A stretch of DNA of 64,000 bases from Streptomyces sp. NBC_00820 (GCF_036347055.1 NZ_CP108882.1:1488001-1552000), one strand, 5' to 3'. Positions 33,500 to 42,739 are shown, counted from the stretch's first letter. Numbers and translations are program-made. The notes: generated from the sequence alone by a model not told the origin.

Positions 33500-35113
33500 T
33501 CACTCGCCCGGCCGTACGAACACCGTCCGTCCGCCGACCACCGTGCGCAGGCAGACCGGCAGAGCACGGCCCGGGGTCAGGTCCGGCAGTCCCGGGGTGC
33601 CCGAGCGCGGGTCGGTGGACCAGCGGGCGACACGGTCGTCGGGGGCCTGGACGACGAGTTCGTCGGTGCGCCAGACGGCGTAGTCGGCGGGTGCGCCGGG
33701 CACCAGGACGCCCGCGTCGTCGCGGCCGATGGCCCGCCAGCCGCCGCGCGTGTGGGCGGTGAACGCGGCGCGCACCGACACCCGGTGCTCGGGGGTGCGG
33801 TGGAAGGCGGCGGCTCGCACGGTGCCCCAGGGGTCGAGCGGGGTGACCGGGCTGTCCGAGCCGAAGGCCAGGGGTACGCCGGCGCGCAGCAGGGCCGCGA
33901 ACGGGTTGAGGGTGCGGGCCCGCTCGGCGCCGAGCCGCTCGGCGTACATGCCGTCCTCGCCGCCCCACAGTGCGTCGAAGGCGGGCTGTACGGAGGCGAT
34001 CAGGCCCAGCTCGGCGAAGGCGGCGACGGTCTCGGGGGTGAGCATCTCGGCGTGCTCGACGCGGTGCCTGGCGGCGCGGACGCGGCCGAGGCCGGTCTTG
34101 TCGGCGGCGGCGCGCACACCCTCCACCACAGCCGTCACGGCGGCGTCCCCGATCGCGTGGAAGCCCGCCTGGATGCCCGCCTCGGTGCAGGCGATGACGT
34201 GGCCGGCGACCGCGGCGGCGTCCAGGTAGGCGGTACCGGTGTGGGCGGCGTCGGCGTACGGGTGGTGCAGGCAGGCGGTGTGCGAGCCGAGGGCACCGTC
34301 GACGAAGAGGTCGCCGGCGGCGCCGGCCGCGCCGAGTTCGCGGGCCCTCGCCACGCCCTCCTCTCCCCCTTCGGCCCAGTAGCCCACGACTCGCGGCCCG
34401 GGCAGTCCGGCGGCGAGACTCAGCAGCTCCGTGAAGTCGTCCTCGGAGGAGATCTGCGGCCCGCCGCACTCGTGTACGGAGCCGATGCCGAGGGAAGCGG
34501 CGTGGGCGAGGGCGGTGCGCTGGGCCTCGGCGCGCTGGGCCGGGGTGACGGCGGCGAGGGCCGCCTGCCGGACGGCGTGGTGGGCGTCGCGGGTGAGCGG
34601 CGCGTCGTCCCGGGGGAGGTCGCCGCGGACCAGGTCCAGCAGGGCGGTGCTGACGACCGCGGAATGGACGTCGATGCGGGACAGGTACAGGGGGCGGCCG
34701 CCGGTGGCCGCGTCGAGTTCCGCGCGGGTCGGCGGGCGGCCGCCGGGCCAGCGGGCGGCGTCCCAGCCGTGGCCCAGCAGGACGCGGTCGTCCGGACGGG
34801 CCGCGGCGAAGTCGCGGACGAGGGCGAGGGCCGCCTCCAGGGACGGCGCGCCGGACAGGTCGAGGCCGGTCAGGGCGAGGCCCGTGGCGGTGGTGTGCAC
34901 ATGGGCGTCGGTGAAGGCGGGGGTGACCAGGGCACCGTCGAGGTCGATCACCTCGTCGACGCCGTCGGCGAAGGCGTCGGCGGCGCCCTCGGAGCCGACC
35001 CAGGCGACCTGGCCGCGCTCCACCACCATCGCGGTGGCGAAGGGGTCGGCGGGGCTGTGGACCTCTCCTCGGCGCAGGAGGACGGTCTTGGGGTCGGCGG
35101 ACTGCTCACTCAT
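33500..35113 (-). CDS. YtcJ-like amidohydrolase
   Basis: This 537-residue metal-dependent hydrolase has the long YtcJ form of the amidohydrolase superfamily. The metal-binding HxH sits in VTPAFTDAHVHTTATGLAL (about 70-88), followed by GHGWDAARWPGGRPPTRAELDAATGGRP, a hallmark of the group. Later come the metal histidines in FHAIGDAA and HRVEHAEM and the aspartate in LAFGSDSPVTPLDPWGT. Substrates of the family vary, including formamides and N-acyl compounds, so none is named. The ATG at 35113 gives MSEQSADPKTVLLRRGEV. The gene is followed by nothing on the same strand for over 500 bases. Confidence 0.85.
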   Translation of the reverse strand: MSEQSADPKTVLLRRGEVHSPADPFATAMVVERGQVAWVGSEGAADAFADGVDEVIDLDGALVTPAFTDAHVHTTATGLALTGLDLSGAPSLEAALALVRDFAAARPDDRVLLGHGWDAARWPGGRPPTRAELDAATGGRPLYLSRIDVHSAVVSTALLDLVRGDLPRDDAPLTRDAHHAVRQAALAAVTPAQRAEAQRTALAHAASLGIGSVHECGGPQISSEDDFTELLSLAAGLPGPRVVGYWAEGGEEGVARARELGAAGAAGDLFVDGALGSHTACLHHPYADAAHTGTAYLDAAAVAGHVIACTEAGIQAGFHAIGDAAVTAVVEGVRAAADKTGLGRVRAARHRVEHAEMLTPETVAAFAELGLIASVQPAFDALWGGEDGMYAERLGAERARTLNPFAALLRAGVPLAFGSDSPVTPLDPWGTVRAAAFHRTPEHRVSVRAAFTAHTRGGWRAIGRDDAGVLVPGAPADYAVWRTDELVVQAPDDRVARWSTDPRSGTPGLPDLTPGRALPVCLRTVVGGRTVFVRPGE

Positions 35114-35209
35114 GTCGGCAAGTCTCTCGCGTACGCGGGGAACACCGGGCACCGGGGCTCCCGGTGCCCCTCGCGTGCGCGGGTCGCGCCGGACGGCGGG
35201 GCGGCTGGG

Positions 35210-35650
35210 TCAGATCCTCGGCGGGCGTGCCTCGTACGGCGTGGACAGCACGACCGTGGTCCGGGTGGACACCCCGGCCAGGGAGCGCAGTCGGGCCAGG
35301 AGTTCCTCCAGTTCGTGCGGCGTGGCGACGCGCACCTTGAGGATGTAGTTCTCGTCGCCGGCGACGCTGTGGCAGGCCTCGATCTCGGGGACGTCGGCGA
35401 GACGGTCCGCGATGTCGTCGGGGGCGCTGGGGTCGAACGGTTTCACCGAGATGAAGGCGGTGAGCGGCAGCCCGACGGCCTCCGGGTCGACGACCGCGGC
35501 ATAGCCGCGGATGACGCCGCGCTGTTCGAGCCGGCGCACCCGCTGGTGCACGGCCGAGGTGGACAGGCCCGTGGCCTTGCCCAGATCTGTGTAGCTCATC
35601 CGCCCGTCCTTGACGAGCAGCTGCACGATTTGACGGTCCAGCTCCTCCAT
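35210..35650 (-). CDS. Lrp/AsnC-family regulator
   Basis: This 146-residue feast/famine regulator has an N-terminal helix-turn-helix (LDRQIVQLLVKDGRMSYTDLGKATGLSTSAVHQRVRRLEQRG, residues 4-46) and a C-terminal RAM ligand domain (about 65-140) with ACHSVAGDENYILKVRVAT. The ATG at 35650 starts MEELDRQIVQ. The open frame continues upstream as Arg/Pro-rich translation that I take as noncoding. It lies 96 bases upstream of the amidohydrolase gene on the same strand and could regulate it or itself. The ligand is probably an amino acid. Confidence 0.9.
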   Translation of the reverse strand: MEELDRQIVQLLVKDGRMSYTDLGKATGLSTSAVHQRVRRLEQRGVIRGYAAVVDPEAVGLPLTAFISVKPFDPSAPDDIADRLADVPEIEACHSVAGDENYILKVRVATPHELEELLARLRSLAGVSTRTTVVLSTPYEARPPRI

Positions 35651-35987
35651 GCCGCCAAAACCTACAGGGCGCTGGATCTTCTCGGATACCCGAGCGGCGC
35701 AGGTCATCCCCGGTCCACGCGGTGGACGGGGGCGCCGCGTGGGCCGTCCGGGGGCGTGAGGGGCCTGACGGACACGGGTAGGAGTGCGGGTGCGAGGGCG
35801 GCGGCGGGGGCGTCCGGGGCGGACAAAAAGCGGCGCACCGGGCACCTGCGCGGAGCATGTGACGAACGCCACAGCATCCGGACGCGCTGCGTGATGCTCT
35901 CGCGATTACCGCCGAGACGGGACGGGAAGTGCTTGGTGTGGTCGAGGCCGCAGTGCCTTCACGGCCCAGCCTTAGGGGGAGAATCCC
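35651..35987. other. 337-base intergenic region between divergent genes
   Basis: It holds the promoters of the lrp-like gene (minus) and the conserved hypothetical gene (plus). Close to 35860-35880 is GTGACGAACGCCAC, a loose inverted repeat. No convincing promoter hexamers, terminators or RNA genes are visible. Confidence 0.4.
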
Positions 35988-36434
35988 ATGCAGAGTGTCA
36001 AGCGCCCTGGTCGTCCCGTGTCCAAGCGGCCGCAGCCGGTCGTCGCGCCCGAGCCGGAGGGCGTCGAATTCGACGCCTACGAGACCGACGATCTCGACGG
36101 CGACGACGCCTACGACACCTTCGAGATGTACCGGGTGATCTGCCCGGACTGCGCGCAGCCGATCGCGCTGCTGGCGGACGAGGAGATCCTGCCGGAGCAC
36201 GCGCTGTGCGCCTCGCCGTGGAACCCGTTCGGGCTCACGGTCTGCGCGGGTACCGGCCGGGAGGCCACCGAGGCCCGTCCCGCGGACGAGTCCTTCACGC
36301 CGCAGGAGCAGGACACCGCGCTGCTGCTGACGCTCCCCCAGGGTCTGAACTGGCGGACGCAGCCCTTCTCGCACGTCGGCGGCCCGGGCTCACGTCCGAT
36401 GGCCGTGCCGACGATGCGCCGACAGGCCGCCTGA
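35988..36434 (+). CDS. Conserved hypothetical protein with zinc-ribbon-like cysteines
   Basis: This 148-residue protein starts MQSVKRPGRPVSKRPQPVV, has an acidic stretch (DAYETDDLDGDDAYDTFEMY, residues 30-49), then ICPDCAQPIALLADEEILPE and HALCASPWNPFGLTVCAGTG. The CPDC pair plus the later cysteines would suit a small metal-binding ribbon. The C-terminus holds TLPQGLNWRTQPFSHV. It has no membrane segment or signal peptide. AGGGGGAG is six bases before the ATG. I recall similar proteins only from streptomycetes and do not know a function. A 15-bp repeat array follows. Confidence 0.75.
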   Translation: MQSVKRPGRPVSKRPQPVVAPEPEGVEFDAYETDDLDGDDAYDTFEMYRVICPDCAQPIALLADEEILPEHALCASPWNPFGLTVCAGTGREATEARPADESFTPQEQDTALLLTLPQGLNWRTQPFSHVGGPGSRPMAVPTMRRQAA

Positions 36435-36513
36435 CCTTCGCCGGGCGATCCGCCCGGATTCCCGTGACCGCCCCCGCGCCATGAGGCCCAGGCCGACGTG
36501 GTGCGGGATCGGG

Positions 36514-36694
36514 GTGTCCGGGGTCGGTGCGTCCGGGGCCGGTGCGTCCGGGGCCGGTGCGTCCGGGGCCGGTGCGTCCGGGGCCGGTGCGTCCGGGGCC
36601 GGTGTGTCCGGATCGGTGCATGCGGCATCGGTGCATGCAGGATCAGCGTGTCCGGGGCCGGTGTGTCCAGGGCCGGTGTGTCCGGGCCCCAGGA
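36514..36694. repeat. 15-bp tandem repeat array
   Basis: Six uninterrupted copies of a 15-base unit (GCGTCCGGGGCCGGT, the first with two changes) span 36514-36603. Further decayed copies and GTGCATG-containing units continue to about 36694. Because 15 is a multiple of three, all frames stay open through it and would give GASGA-type peptides, but no flanking coding signal supports a gene. It fills most of the 359 bases between the two hypothetical genes. Confidence 0.85.
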
Positions 36695-36793
36695 CATCGG
36701 TGGCGCCGAGGGCGCCCGGAGGCGGACGCGCGTGAACTCACGCTCGATTCCGCCCGGCGGTGACCTGCGCGGGCACCCCGGCGTTGCTCAGTC

Positions 36794-37036
36794 ATGACCC
36801 CCACGTACACGGCCACCGGGCGTCAGCGCCGCATCTTCGTCCCCCGGCCGGCAGAATCGCTTCCGCCGCCACAGCCGCAGGACCCGCCCATCTACCGCGA
36901 GCTGATGCGCGTCTGGGCCGACCGGGGCCGCACCCTGCCGGGCCGCCACGACCCGGAGTGGATCAGGCTGGCGGCCCCGACAGTCCTCAGGGGGCAGTTC
37001 AGCGACCCTCCGGTCCCGCCACGTGACGTGCGATGA
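36794..37036 (+). CDS. Small conserved hypothetical protein (80 aa)
   Basis: This short soluble protein is MTPTYTATGRQRRIFVPRPA followed by a proline-rich linker and PIYRELMRVWADRGRTLPGRHDPEWIRLAA. The last segment resembles a motif I associate with small Streptomyces proteins of unknown function. Codon use (GC-rich third positions) fits a real gene. Its last 38 bases overlap the end of the convergent acyl-CoA dehydrogenase gene. No clear ribosome site precedes the ATG, so the call is tentative. Confidence 0.55.
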   Translation: MTPTYTATGRQRRIFVPRPAESLPPPQPQDPPIYRELMRVWADRGRTLPGRHDPEWIRLAAPTVLRGQFSDPPVPPRDVR

Positions 37037-38171
37037 CCATCCGCTGGATCTGGTTCGTCCCCTCGACGATCTGCAGCACCTTCGCCTCGCGCATGTAGCG
37101 CTCGGCCGGGAAGTCGGCGGTGTAGCCGTAGCCGCCGAGGATCTGCACGGCGTCCGTGGTGACCCGCATGGCCGTGTCGGTGCAGTGCAGCTTGGCCATG
37201 GCGGCCTGCTTGGAGAACGGCCTGCCCGCGTCGCGCAGCCGGGCGGCGGCGAGGTAGAGCGCCCGGCCGGCCTCGATCTGGGTGGCCATGTCGGCGATCA
37301 TGAAGCGCAGGCCCTGGAAGTCCGAGATCGGGTGACCGAACTGGCGGCGCTCGGTGGCGTAGCGGACCGCCTCGTCGAGGGCGGCCTGGGCCACGCCGAT
37401 CGCGCAGGCGGCGATGCCGAGCCGGCCGGAGTCGAGGGCGGAGAGCGCGATGGAGAATCCCTGCCCCTCCTCGCCGAGGCGCCGCTCGTCCGGGACACGG
37501 ACGCCGTCGAAGTGGACCTGGGCGGTGGGGCTGCCCTTCATCCCCATCTTCTTCTCGGGCGCCGCGCTGCTCAGGCCCTCGGCGTCGCCGGGCACCAGGA
37601 AGGCGGTGATCCCGCGCGGGCCGTCCTCGCCGGTGCGGGCCATCACGGTGTAGAAGTCGGCGATGCCGCCGTGCGTGATCCAGGCCTTCGTGCCGGTGAG
37701 CACCCAGTGGTCGCCGTCGCGGACGGCCTTGGTGCGCAGGGAGGCCGCGTCCGAGCCCGACGACGGTTCGGAGAGGCAGTAGGCGCCGAGCAGGCCGCCG
37801 CCGAGCATGGCGGGCAGGTGCTCGACCTGCTGCTGCTTGGTGCCGTGGGCGGCGAGCGCGTAGGAGGCGAGCGTGTGCACGCTGACGCCGAGGCCGACGG
37901 TGAGCCGGGCCGCGGCGAGTTCCTCGAGCACCTGGAGGTAGACCTCGTAGGGCTGCTCACCGCCGCCGTACTCGGCGTCGTACGGCAGGCCCAGCAGGCC
38001 CGATTCCGAGAGCAGGGTGAAGACCTCGCGCGGGAAGCGTCCGGCGTCCTCCTCCTCGGCCGCCTTGGGCGCTATCTCGCGCTGTGCGATCTCACGGACG
38101 AGTGCGAGCAGATCGCTCGCCTCTTCCGTGGGCAGTTGACGCTCCACCGGCTGCGGGTCGCGGTCGGACAT
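36999..38171 (-). CDS. Acyl-CoA dehydrogenase
   Basis: This 390-residue flavoenzyme catalyses alpha,beta-dehydrogenation of an acyl-CoA with electron transfer to ETF. Family marks: GAYCLSEPSSGSDAASLRTKA, WVLTGTKAWITHGGIADFY, RRQFGHPISDFQGLRFMIADMA, and the C-terminal ILGGYGYTADFPAERYMREA followed by VLQIVEGTNQIQRMVIARH, where the Glu of EGTNQ is the catalytic base in short-chain enzymes. The ATG at 38171 starts MSDRDPQPVERQL with AGGAG nine bases upstream. Chain-length specificity cannot be read. A TetR regulator lies upstream on the same strand. Confidence 0.92.
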   Translation of the reverse strand: MSDRDPQPVERQLPTEEASDLLALVREIAQREIAPKAAEEEDAGRFPREVFTLLSESGLLGLPYDAEYGGGEQPYEVYLQVLEELAAARLTVGLGVSVHTLASYALAAHGTKQQQVEHLPAMLGGGLLGAYCLSEPSSGSDAASLRTKAVRDGDHWVLTGTKAWITHGGIADFYTVMARTGEDGPRGITAFLVPGDAEGLSSAAPEKKMGMKGSPTAQVHFDGVRVPDERRLGEEGQGFSIALSALDSGRLGIAACAIGVAQAALDEAVRYATERRQFGHPISDFQGLRFMIADMATQIEAGRALYLAAARLRDAGRPFSKQAAMAKLHCTDTAMRVTTDAVQILGGYGYTADFPAERYMREAKVLQIVEGTNQIQRMVIARHVAGPEGR

Positions 38172-38660
38172 GGCGTCGCTCTCCTCCCTGTTCGGGCACA
38201 TCGGCGGGCGTACGCCTTGGGTGGGGCGGCTCCGCCAGATCGTTCCGGTTCCGCCGAAGGGTCCCGCTTCCGGGTCGCGGAAGCTGCTGACCAGCGGCTC
38301 TGTGCGGTGAGTATGCCCGATGGGGAACCTCACGTCACCAGTTAACGACCGCTCACTTCAACATTCCAGCCGGAGTCGTCCATGCCGCCGAAACCGGCCC
38401 GGACGACGGGCGAATCCGGGAGCCGGGAAGCGGAGCGCCGACCGGGCCCGGGGCATGCGCAGCCGTCCACCGCGGGATGGCACCCGCGAGCCGTGGTGCC
38501 ACCGGCCATGGGGGCACCCAGCCCCGGAGCGTGGGGTGCCCGGTGCCCGGCCGTGGGGCGCCAGTCCTGGAGCGTGGGGTGCCCGGCCGTGAGGGCGCGG
38601 GCCCCGGGGCGCGGGGCACCGGGGCGCGGGGCACCGGCCGTGGGGCGCCGGCCCGGGGAA
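38172..38660. other. 489-base low-complexity intergenic region
   Basis: Bases near 38330-38375 are comparatively AT-rich and may hold the acyl-CoA dehydrogenase promoter (TTAACGACCGCTCACTTCAA lies there). From about 38480 to 38660 the DNA is built of short imperfect repeats such as GGGGCGCGGGGCACC and CCCGGAGCGTGGGGTGCC. No gene or RNA is supported. Confidence 0.5.
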
Positions 38661-39314
38661 TCAGCCGTCGCGGCGGGCCGGTGGCGGGGCCGGGTAGGAC
38701 GGGTCCAGCTCCTCGATGGCCCGCAGGGCTCCGCCGAGGCTCTTCACCAGCAGCTCGCGCATGGTGTCCCGGGAGAGTCCGGGGCGGTCGATCCAGTCGA
38801 GGGTGGCCCCCTCGACGCCGCACACCCAGGCGATCAGGCCCATGCGGGCCAGCGGGGCGATGCCGGAGCGGCCGTACGCCCCTTCGGCGATGGTCGCGAC
38901 GATCGCCTCGCGCACTCCGTCACGGATGGCCTGCACCTCGGCGTCGAAGCCGACGCCGCCGCTGATGATGGTGCGGTAGGCGGCCTGGTGGTCCTCGGCG
39001 AAGCGGAGGTAACCGTCGATGGTGCGGTGGACGCGATCCACGGCGGGACGTTCGAGGCCGCTGGCCGCGAAGGTGACCAGGTCGGCCACGGAGTCCTGGA
39101 CGATCGCCAGGTAGTAGCCGCGCTTGGACTGGAAGTAGTAGTAGATCAGCCCTTTGGCGACGTGCGCCTGCCGGGCGATGTCGTCCATGGACAGGGCGTC
39201 GTAGGACGTGTCGGCGAACAACTTCCGCCCAATGGCGATGAGTTCGGCGCGGCGCGCCGCGGAGCGCTCGGTGCCGCGCGTCCGTGAGGTGACATCGGCA
39301 CTCTGCTGACGCAT
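38661..39314 (-). CDS. TetR-family transcriptional regulator
   Basis: This 217-residue regulator has a standard TetR DNA-binding head: RRAELIAIGRKLFADTSYDALSMDDIARQAHVAKGLIYYYFQSKRGYYLAIV at about residues 21-72. The remainder is helical ligand domain, with HRTIDGYLRFAEDHQAAYRTIISGGVG. The ATG at 39314 was selected because the helix-turn-helix then starts at the usual distance from the N-terminus. It precedes the acyl-CoA dehydrogenase gene by about 490 bases and may regulate fatty acid breakdown, but no operator is identified. Confidence 0.9.
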   Translation of the reverse strand: MRQQSADVTSRTRGTERSAARRAELIAIGRKLFADTSYDALSMDDIARQAHVAKGLIYYYFQSKRGYYLAIVQDSVADLVTFAASGLERPAVDRVHRTIDGYLRFAEDHQAAYRTIISGGVGFDAEVQAIRDGVREAIVATIAEGAYGRSGIAPLARMGLIAWVCGVEGATLDWIDRPGLSRDTMRELLVKSLGGALRAIEELDPSYPAPPPARRDG

Positions 39315-39480
39315 AGTCAATTTCGACCCTGGTCTGGGAGTCGGCGGGACAGCCGCAGTATGCCAGAGCGTGCGAGCCGGACAACCGGGCGTATCAGGAC
39401 GGCCGGGCCCGGGCACGGGCGTGGCGGTCGCCACGGCCCGTACCCGGAGCGGTACTTGGCGCCCGGGGCCTCTCACACGG

Positions 39481-40848
39481 TCAGCGCACGCCCACCGCGG
39501 CGAGCGCCTTGCGCTGACGCGCGGTGGGGTGGGCCGGGAAGTACAGGTAGCAGACACCGCCCGTGCCGGAGGAGACGCCGCCCGAGGCGTTGTACCGCTT
39601 GGTCCTGAGCCAGATGTTCTCGAACTCCCGCCTGAGGTACACCCTGCGCACGGCCGGATCGCTGGGCGAGGCGGGGTCGTTGGCGATCACGTCGCCGTCC
39701 GCGGTGAAGCCGATCACCGTCATCAGGTGGCCGGAGGTGCCGTAACCGGCCCCGGTCAGCTCGGTCTTCAGGAAGGACTGGGACGTTATGGCCGGGATGC
39801 CGGCCGCGACCAGGGTCTCCAGTTCGCTGAGCGAGGCGAGCCGCGTCACCACGCCCTGCAGGCCCGGGTACGTGGCGGCGTAGGCGGCGTTGAACGGCCA
39901 GTTGCCGCAGCCGGTGTACTGGTAGTCGTAGGTGAACCGGGCCGCGTTGTCGACCTGCGGGTCGGCGTACGTCGGGTCCACCCAGGACAGCTGCTCGGGG
40001 GTGAGCCGGCCGCCCCAGTACTCGATGATCATCTGCGAGGAGGTGGGGCTGCACCAGGCCTCGCCGCCGTTGTCGTACTGCGGGTACTGGCCCTTGTGGA
40101 TCTCCTGCGAGTAGCGCGGGACGGCCAGTTCCTGGGCGAGGCCGGGGGTGGAGGCGGGGACGGTGAAGCGGTCCGGGATATCGGAGCCGATGGCGCCGAG
40201 CCGCCAGACGGTCGGGGTGAGACGGGTTCCGGGCTTGCGGTAGAGGGTCAGCCGCAGCCGGTACGACACCAGGCGCAGACCGGTGCTCGCGTCATCGATG
40301 GCGAAGGTGTCGGTCCAGATGGTGCTCTTGCCGTCGGTCTGGTCGTCGACCGAGGTCCGCTTGATGTCCTGGTCGCCGGCGGCCCAGCGGCCCATCACGT
40401 ACCAGGGGGTGGCGGTGCCGTCGGTGTACGTGCCCTGCAGCTCGACCTGGAGCCAGGTGCCGTCGGGGGTGTGCGCGTTCCAGGAGGCGATGACCTCGGT
40501 GGCGGGCACGCGCAGCGTGTGGGCCGGGGAGGTCCAGGTGGCGTAGTCCCAGGCGGCGGTGGTGCCGGTGTGCGGGTCGGTGTAGTCGGTGCGGCCCGCG
40601 GCGGCGCCGATCACGACACCGGGGCGGGAGCCGGAGACCGCCCGCACGCCCCGGGCCGCACCGCGGCGCCAGTCGTGGTGCGTGGTCCAGGCGTGGTAGT
40701 CGATGGGGCGGGCCGGTGCCGGGCCGGGATGACCGGTGGCGGGCGCCTCGGCGCCGGCGGCGGCCGCGGGGACCGCTCCTCCCGCCATCGCGGCGGCGAC
40801 CACGGCGGCGAGGACGGTTCTACGGGACGGCTGTTGGGCTCTGCTCAT
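39481..40848 (-). CDS. Secreted C39-type cysteine peptidase-like protein (Tat signal)
   Basis: This 455-residue protein starts MSRAQQPSRRTVLAAVVAAA, a twin-arginine-type export signal (SRRTVLA with hydrophobic core, cleavage near AAAAGAEA). The middle (about 60-240) looks like a beta-rich binding domain. The C-terminal third has a papain-like C39 domain: Cys266 in GEAWCSPTSSQMIIEYWG, His in GTSGHLMTVIGFTADGDVI and Asp in ANDPASPSD. Family members often carry an N-terminal lectin-like part. It is probably an extracellular peptidase; substrate unknown. Downstream of it on the minus strand is the TetR gene after 166 bases. Confidence 0.82.
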   Translation of the reverse strand: MSRAQQPSRRTVLAAVVAAAMAGGAVPAAAAGAEAPATGHPGPAPARPIDYHAWTTHHDWRRGAARGVRAVSGSRPGVVIGAAAGRTDYTDPHTGTTAAWDYATWTSPAHTLRVPATEVIASWNAHTPDGTWLQVELQGTYTDGTATPWYVMGRWAAGDQDIKRTSVDDQTDGKSTIWTDTFAIDDASTGLRLVSYRLRLTLYRKPGTRLTPTVWRLGAIGSDIPDRFTVPASTPGLAQELAVPRYSQEIHKGQYPQYDNGGEAWCSPTSSQMIIEYWGGRLTPEQLSWVDPTYADPQVDNAARFTYDYQYTGCGNWPFNAAYAATYPGLQGVVTRLASLSELETLVAAGIPAITSQSFLKTELTGAGYGTSGHLMTVIGFTADGDVIANDPASPSDPAVRRVYLRREFENIWLRTKRYNASGGVSSGTGGVCYLYFPAHPTARQRKALAAVGVR

Positions 40849-41197
40849 GGGCGCGACTACCCCCAGGTGTCCGAGTCGGGACTGATCCGCTGCACGGTTG
40901 TGGGCCAACTATGGAACAGGTGCCATGGCCCTGCCAGCACTTCGGCACATGCCGCGCCACGAATATTGGTCTTGGCCACTGAAGGGACCCGGCCCACGGG
41001 CCGGCGGGGGAATCCCGGGAACGGGACGGCCCCGGCGCGGGCGGGATGCCACACGCCGGGGCCGTCACCGGGACGAACCGGAGCCGTCGTCCGTGCGAGC
41101 CGGGACTGTCGTCCGTGTGGGCCGGGTGCCGGCGCGCGGGCCGGCGGTCGGTGCCGGATCACGCGCGCCGGACCCGTCGGGCGAGGTCCGCGACCGT
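40849..41197. other. 349-base intergenic region upstream of the C39 peptidase gene
   Basis: It lies between two minus-strand genes. GAATATTGGTCTTGGCCACT near 40961-40980 is a short AT-richer patch that may be part of the peptidase promoter. The rest (41000-41190) is GC-rich with no supported element. Confidence 0.4.
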
Positions 41198-42739
41198 TCA
41201 GACGAGGTCCATCGCCGCGATCTCGTCGGGGCGGCCGTAGCTGACCGGGCCCTGGAAGCGGCGGCGGGCGGTGGCGAACCACCACACCGTGGCCACGAGG
41301 AGGACGGCGGCCAGCGCGATCGGCGCGTAGTTGAAGGAGTCGACGGTGATCGGGGAGGCCTGCGGCAGCATGAACAGGACGCTGCTGAGCACCGTCCAGA
41401 TCACCGCGACCCATCCGATGGGGACGCCCCAGCGGCCCAGGTTCCACGGGCCGGGCTCGAAGGCGCTCCCGAGCCGCAGCCGCAGGAAGATCGGGATGGC
41501 GTAGGCGAGGAAGAGTCCGACCACGTTGACGCTGACGATGGCGGTGAACGCCGTGTGCGACCACCAGCCCGGCACCACCAGCGCGAGCGAGCAGGCCACC
41601 GCCAGCCACACCGCCTTCACCGGCGTACGGGTGCGCGTCGAGACCGAGTGCCACCAGCGGGAGCCGGGCATGGCGCCGTCCCGGGAGAAGGCGAAGATCT
41701 GCCGCGTGTTGCTGGTGAGGTTGGCCAGACCGCAGAAGAGCATGGCGCCGATGATGATGAACAGCATCGCCTTGGCGGTGCCGAGGCCGAGGCCGTCGAT
41801 GAGAATCTGGACGGGCGGTGCGGAGGAACCGGCCACCTTGTCGTAGTTGCCGATGCTGTAGACCAGCGCCAGCATCAGGATGAGGCCGGTGATCGCCGAA
41901 TAGGCGATGGAACGGGTGATCCCCTTCGGGGCGTTGACCGTGGCCTGGACCGTTTCCTCGGACATGTGGAAGCTGCCGTCGAACCCGGTGAACGTCCAGC
42001 TGGTGACGAGCAGGCCGAGCATGCCGCCGTAAAGGCCGTTCGTGAAGCCGGTGTTGTTCTCGAAATGCGTCACGAAGGACGCCGACTGATGATGATCGGG
42101 CATCACGATGAGTGCGGTCACGATCACCACGAGTCCGACCAGCAGCCACCACACGGAAATGCGGTTCAGCAGGGCGACGAGCTGCACGGTGTAGGTATTG
42201 GCGAGCCCCTGCAGCACGATGATCAGGGCGGTGATCATGACCGTCTGGTGCACGGTCGGCTGGTAGGAGGTCCACTGCAGGGCGACGAACGCCTGGATGA
42301 AGGTGGCGGCCGCGTAGCCGGTGGCGGCGGTACCGCCGATCTGGCCGACGAAGTTCAGCCAGCCGGTGAACCAGGACCAGGCGCCCTTGTGCCGCTTGGC
42401 GAGTTTGCCCGCCGAGAAGTACAGCGCGCCGCTCGTGGGATAGGCCGAGGCGACCTCCGCCATGGCGGCGCCGATGAACAGCACCATGACGGACACGCCG
42501 ATCCAGCCGAATACGAGAATGCGGGGGCCACCCGCGTTCATTCCGTACCCGAAGGACGAGAAGATACCCGAAAGAATGTTGATGATGGTGAAGGAGATCG
42601 CGAAATTGTCGAACGCCTTGAAGCGTCGCGTGAGTTTCCGCGGATAACCCATCTCGTGCAGGGTGGCGTCATCGTCCAGCACCACGGTGCCTTCTTCTCC
42701 GCGGGCCTTCGCCCATGGCGCCGATATCCGTTCCGACAC
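41198..42739 (-). CDS. APC-family amino acid permease (GABA permease-like)
   Basis: This 513-residue membrane protein has about twelve helices. Typical segments are FKAFDNFAISFTIINILSGI in helix 1, FIGAAMAEVASAYPTSGALY in the helix 2 region and AIGNY-type loops; TSNTRQIFAFSRDGAMPGSRWWHSVS is the conserved ARDGA-like loop before helix 9. It resembles the amino acid:choline transporter group (GABA or ethanolamine-type). The start was set at the GTG at 42739, preceded by GAGAAAGG. The gene follows an unknown gene by 40 bases and may share its promoter. Confidence 0.85.
   Translation of the reverse strand: MSERISAPWAKARGEEGTVVLDDDATLHEMGYPRKLTRRFKAFDNFAISFTIINILSGIFSSFGYGMNAGGPRILVFGWIGVSVMVLFIGAAMAEVASAYPTSGALYFSAGKLAKRHKGAWSWFTGWLNFVGQIGGTAATGYAAATFIQAFVALQWTSYQPTVHQTVMITALIIVLQGLANTYTVQLVALLNRISVWWLLVGLVVIVTALIVMPDHHQSASFVTHFENNTGFTNGLYGGMLGLLVTSWTFTGFDGSFHMSEETVQATVNAPKGITRSIAYSAITGLILMLALVYSIGNYDKVAGSSAPPVQILIDGLGLGTAKAMLFIIIGAMLFCGLANLTSNTRQIFAFSRDGAMPGSRWWHSVSTRTRTPVKAVWLAVACSLALVVPGWWSHTAFTAIVSVNVVGLFLAYAIPIFLRLRLGSAFEPGPWNLGRWGVPIGWVAVIWTVLSSVLFMLPQASPITVDSFNYAPIALAAVLLVATVWWFATARRRFQGPVSYGRPDEIAAMDLV

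Noticed and set aside
35651..35872. N-terminal extension of the Lrp-type protein
   Set aside because: The added 74 residues are Arg/Pro-rich and the helix-turn-helix normally starts within a few residues of the N-terminus, which fits the ATG at 35650.
36514..36603. Possible CRISPR-like or coding repeat
   Set aside because: The units are contiguous 15-mers without spacers and no cas gene is nearby. The GASGA-type translation has no support.
40965..40980. DasR-like site ATTGGTCTTGGCCACT upstream of the C39 peptidase
   Set aside because: It matches only 12 of 16 positions, is not linked to clear promoter boxes and the gene is not a known target class.
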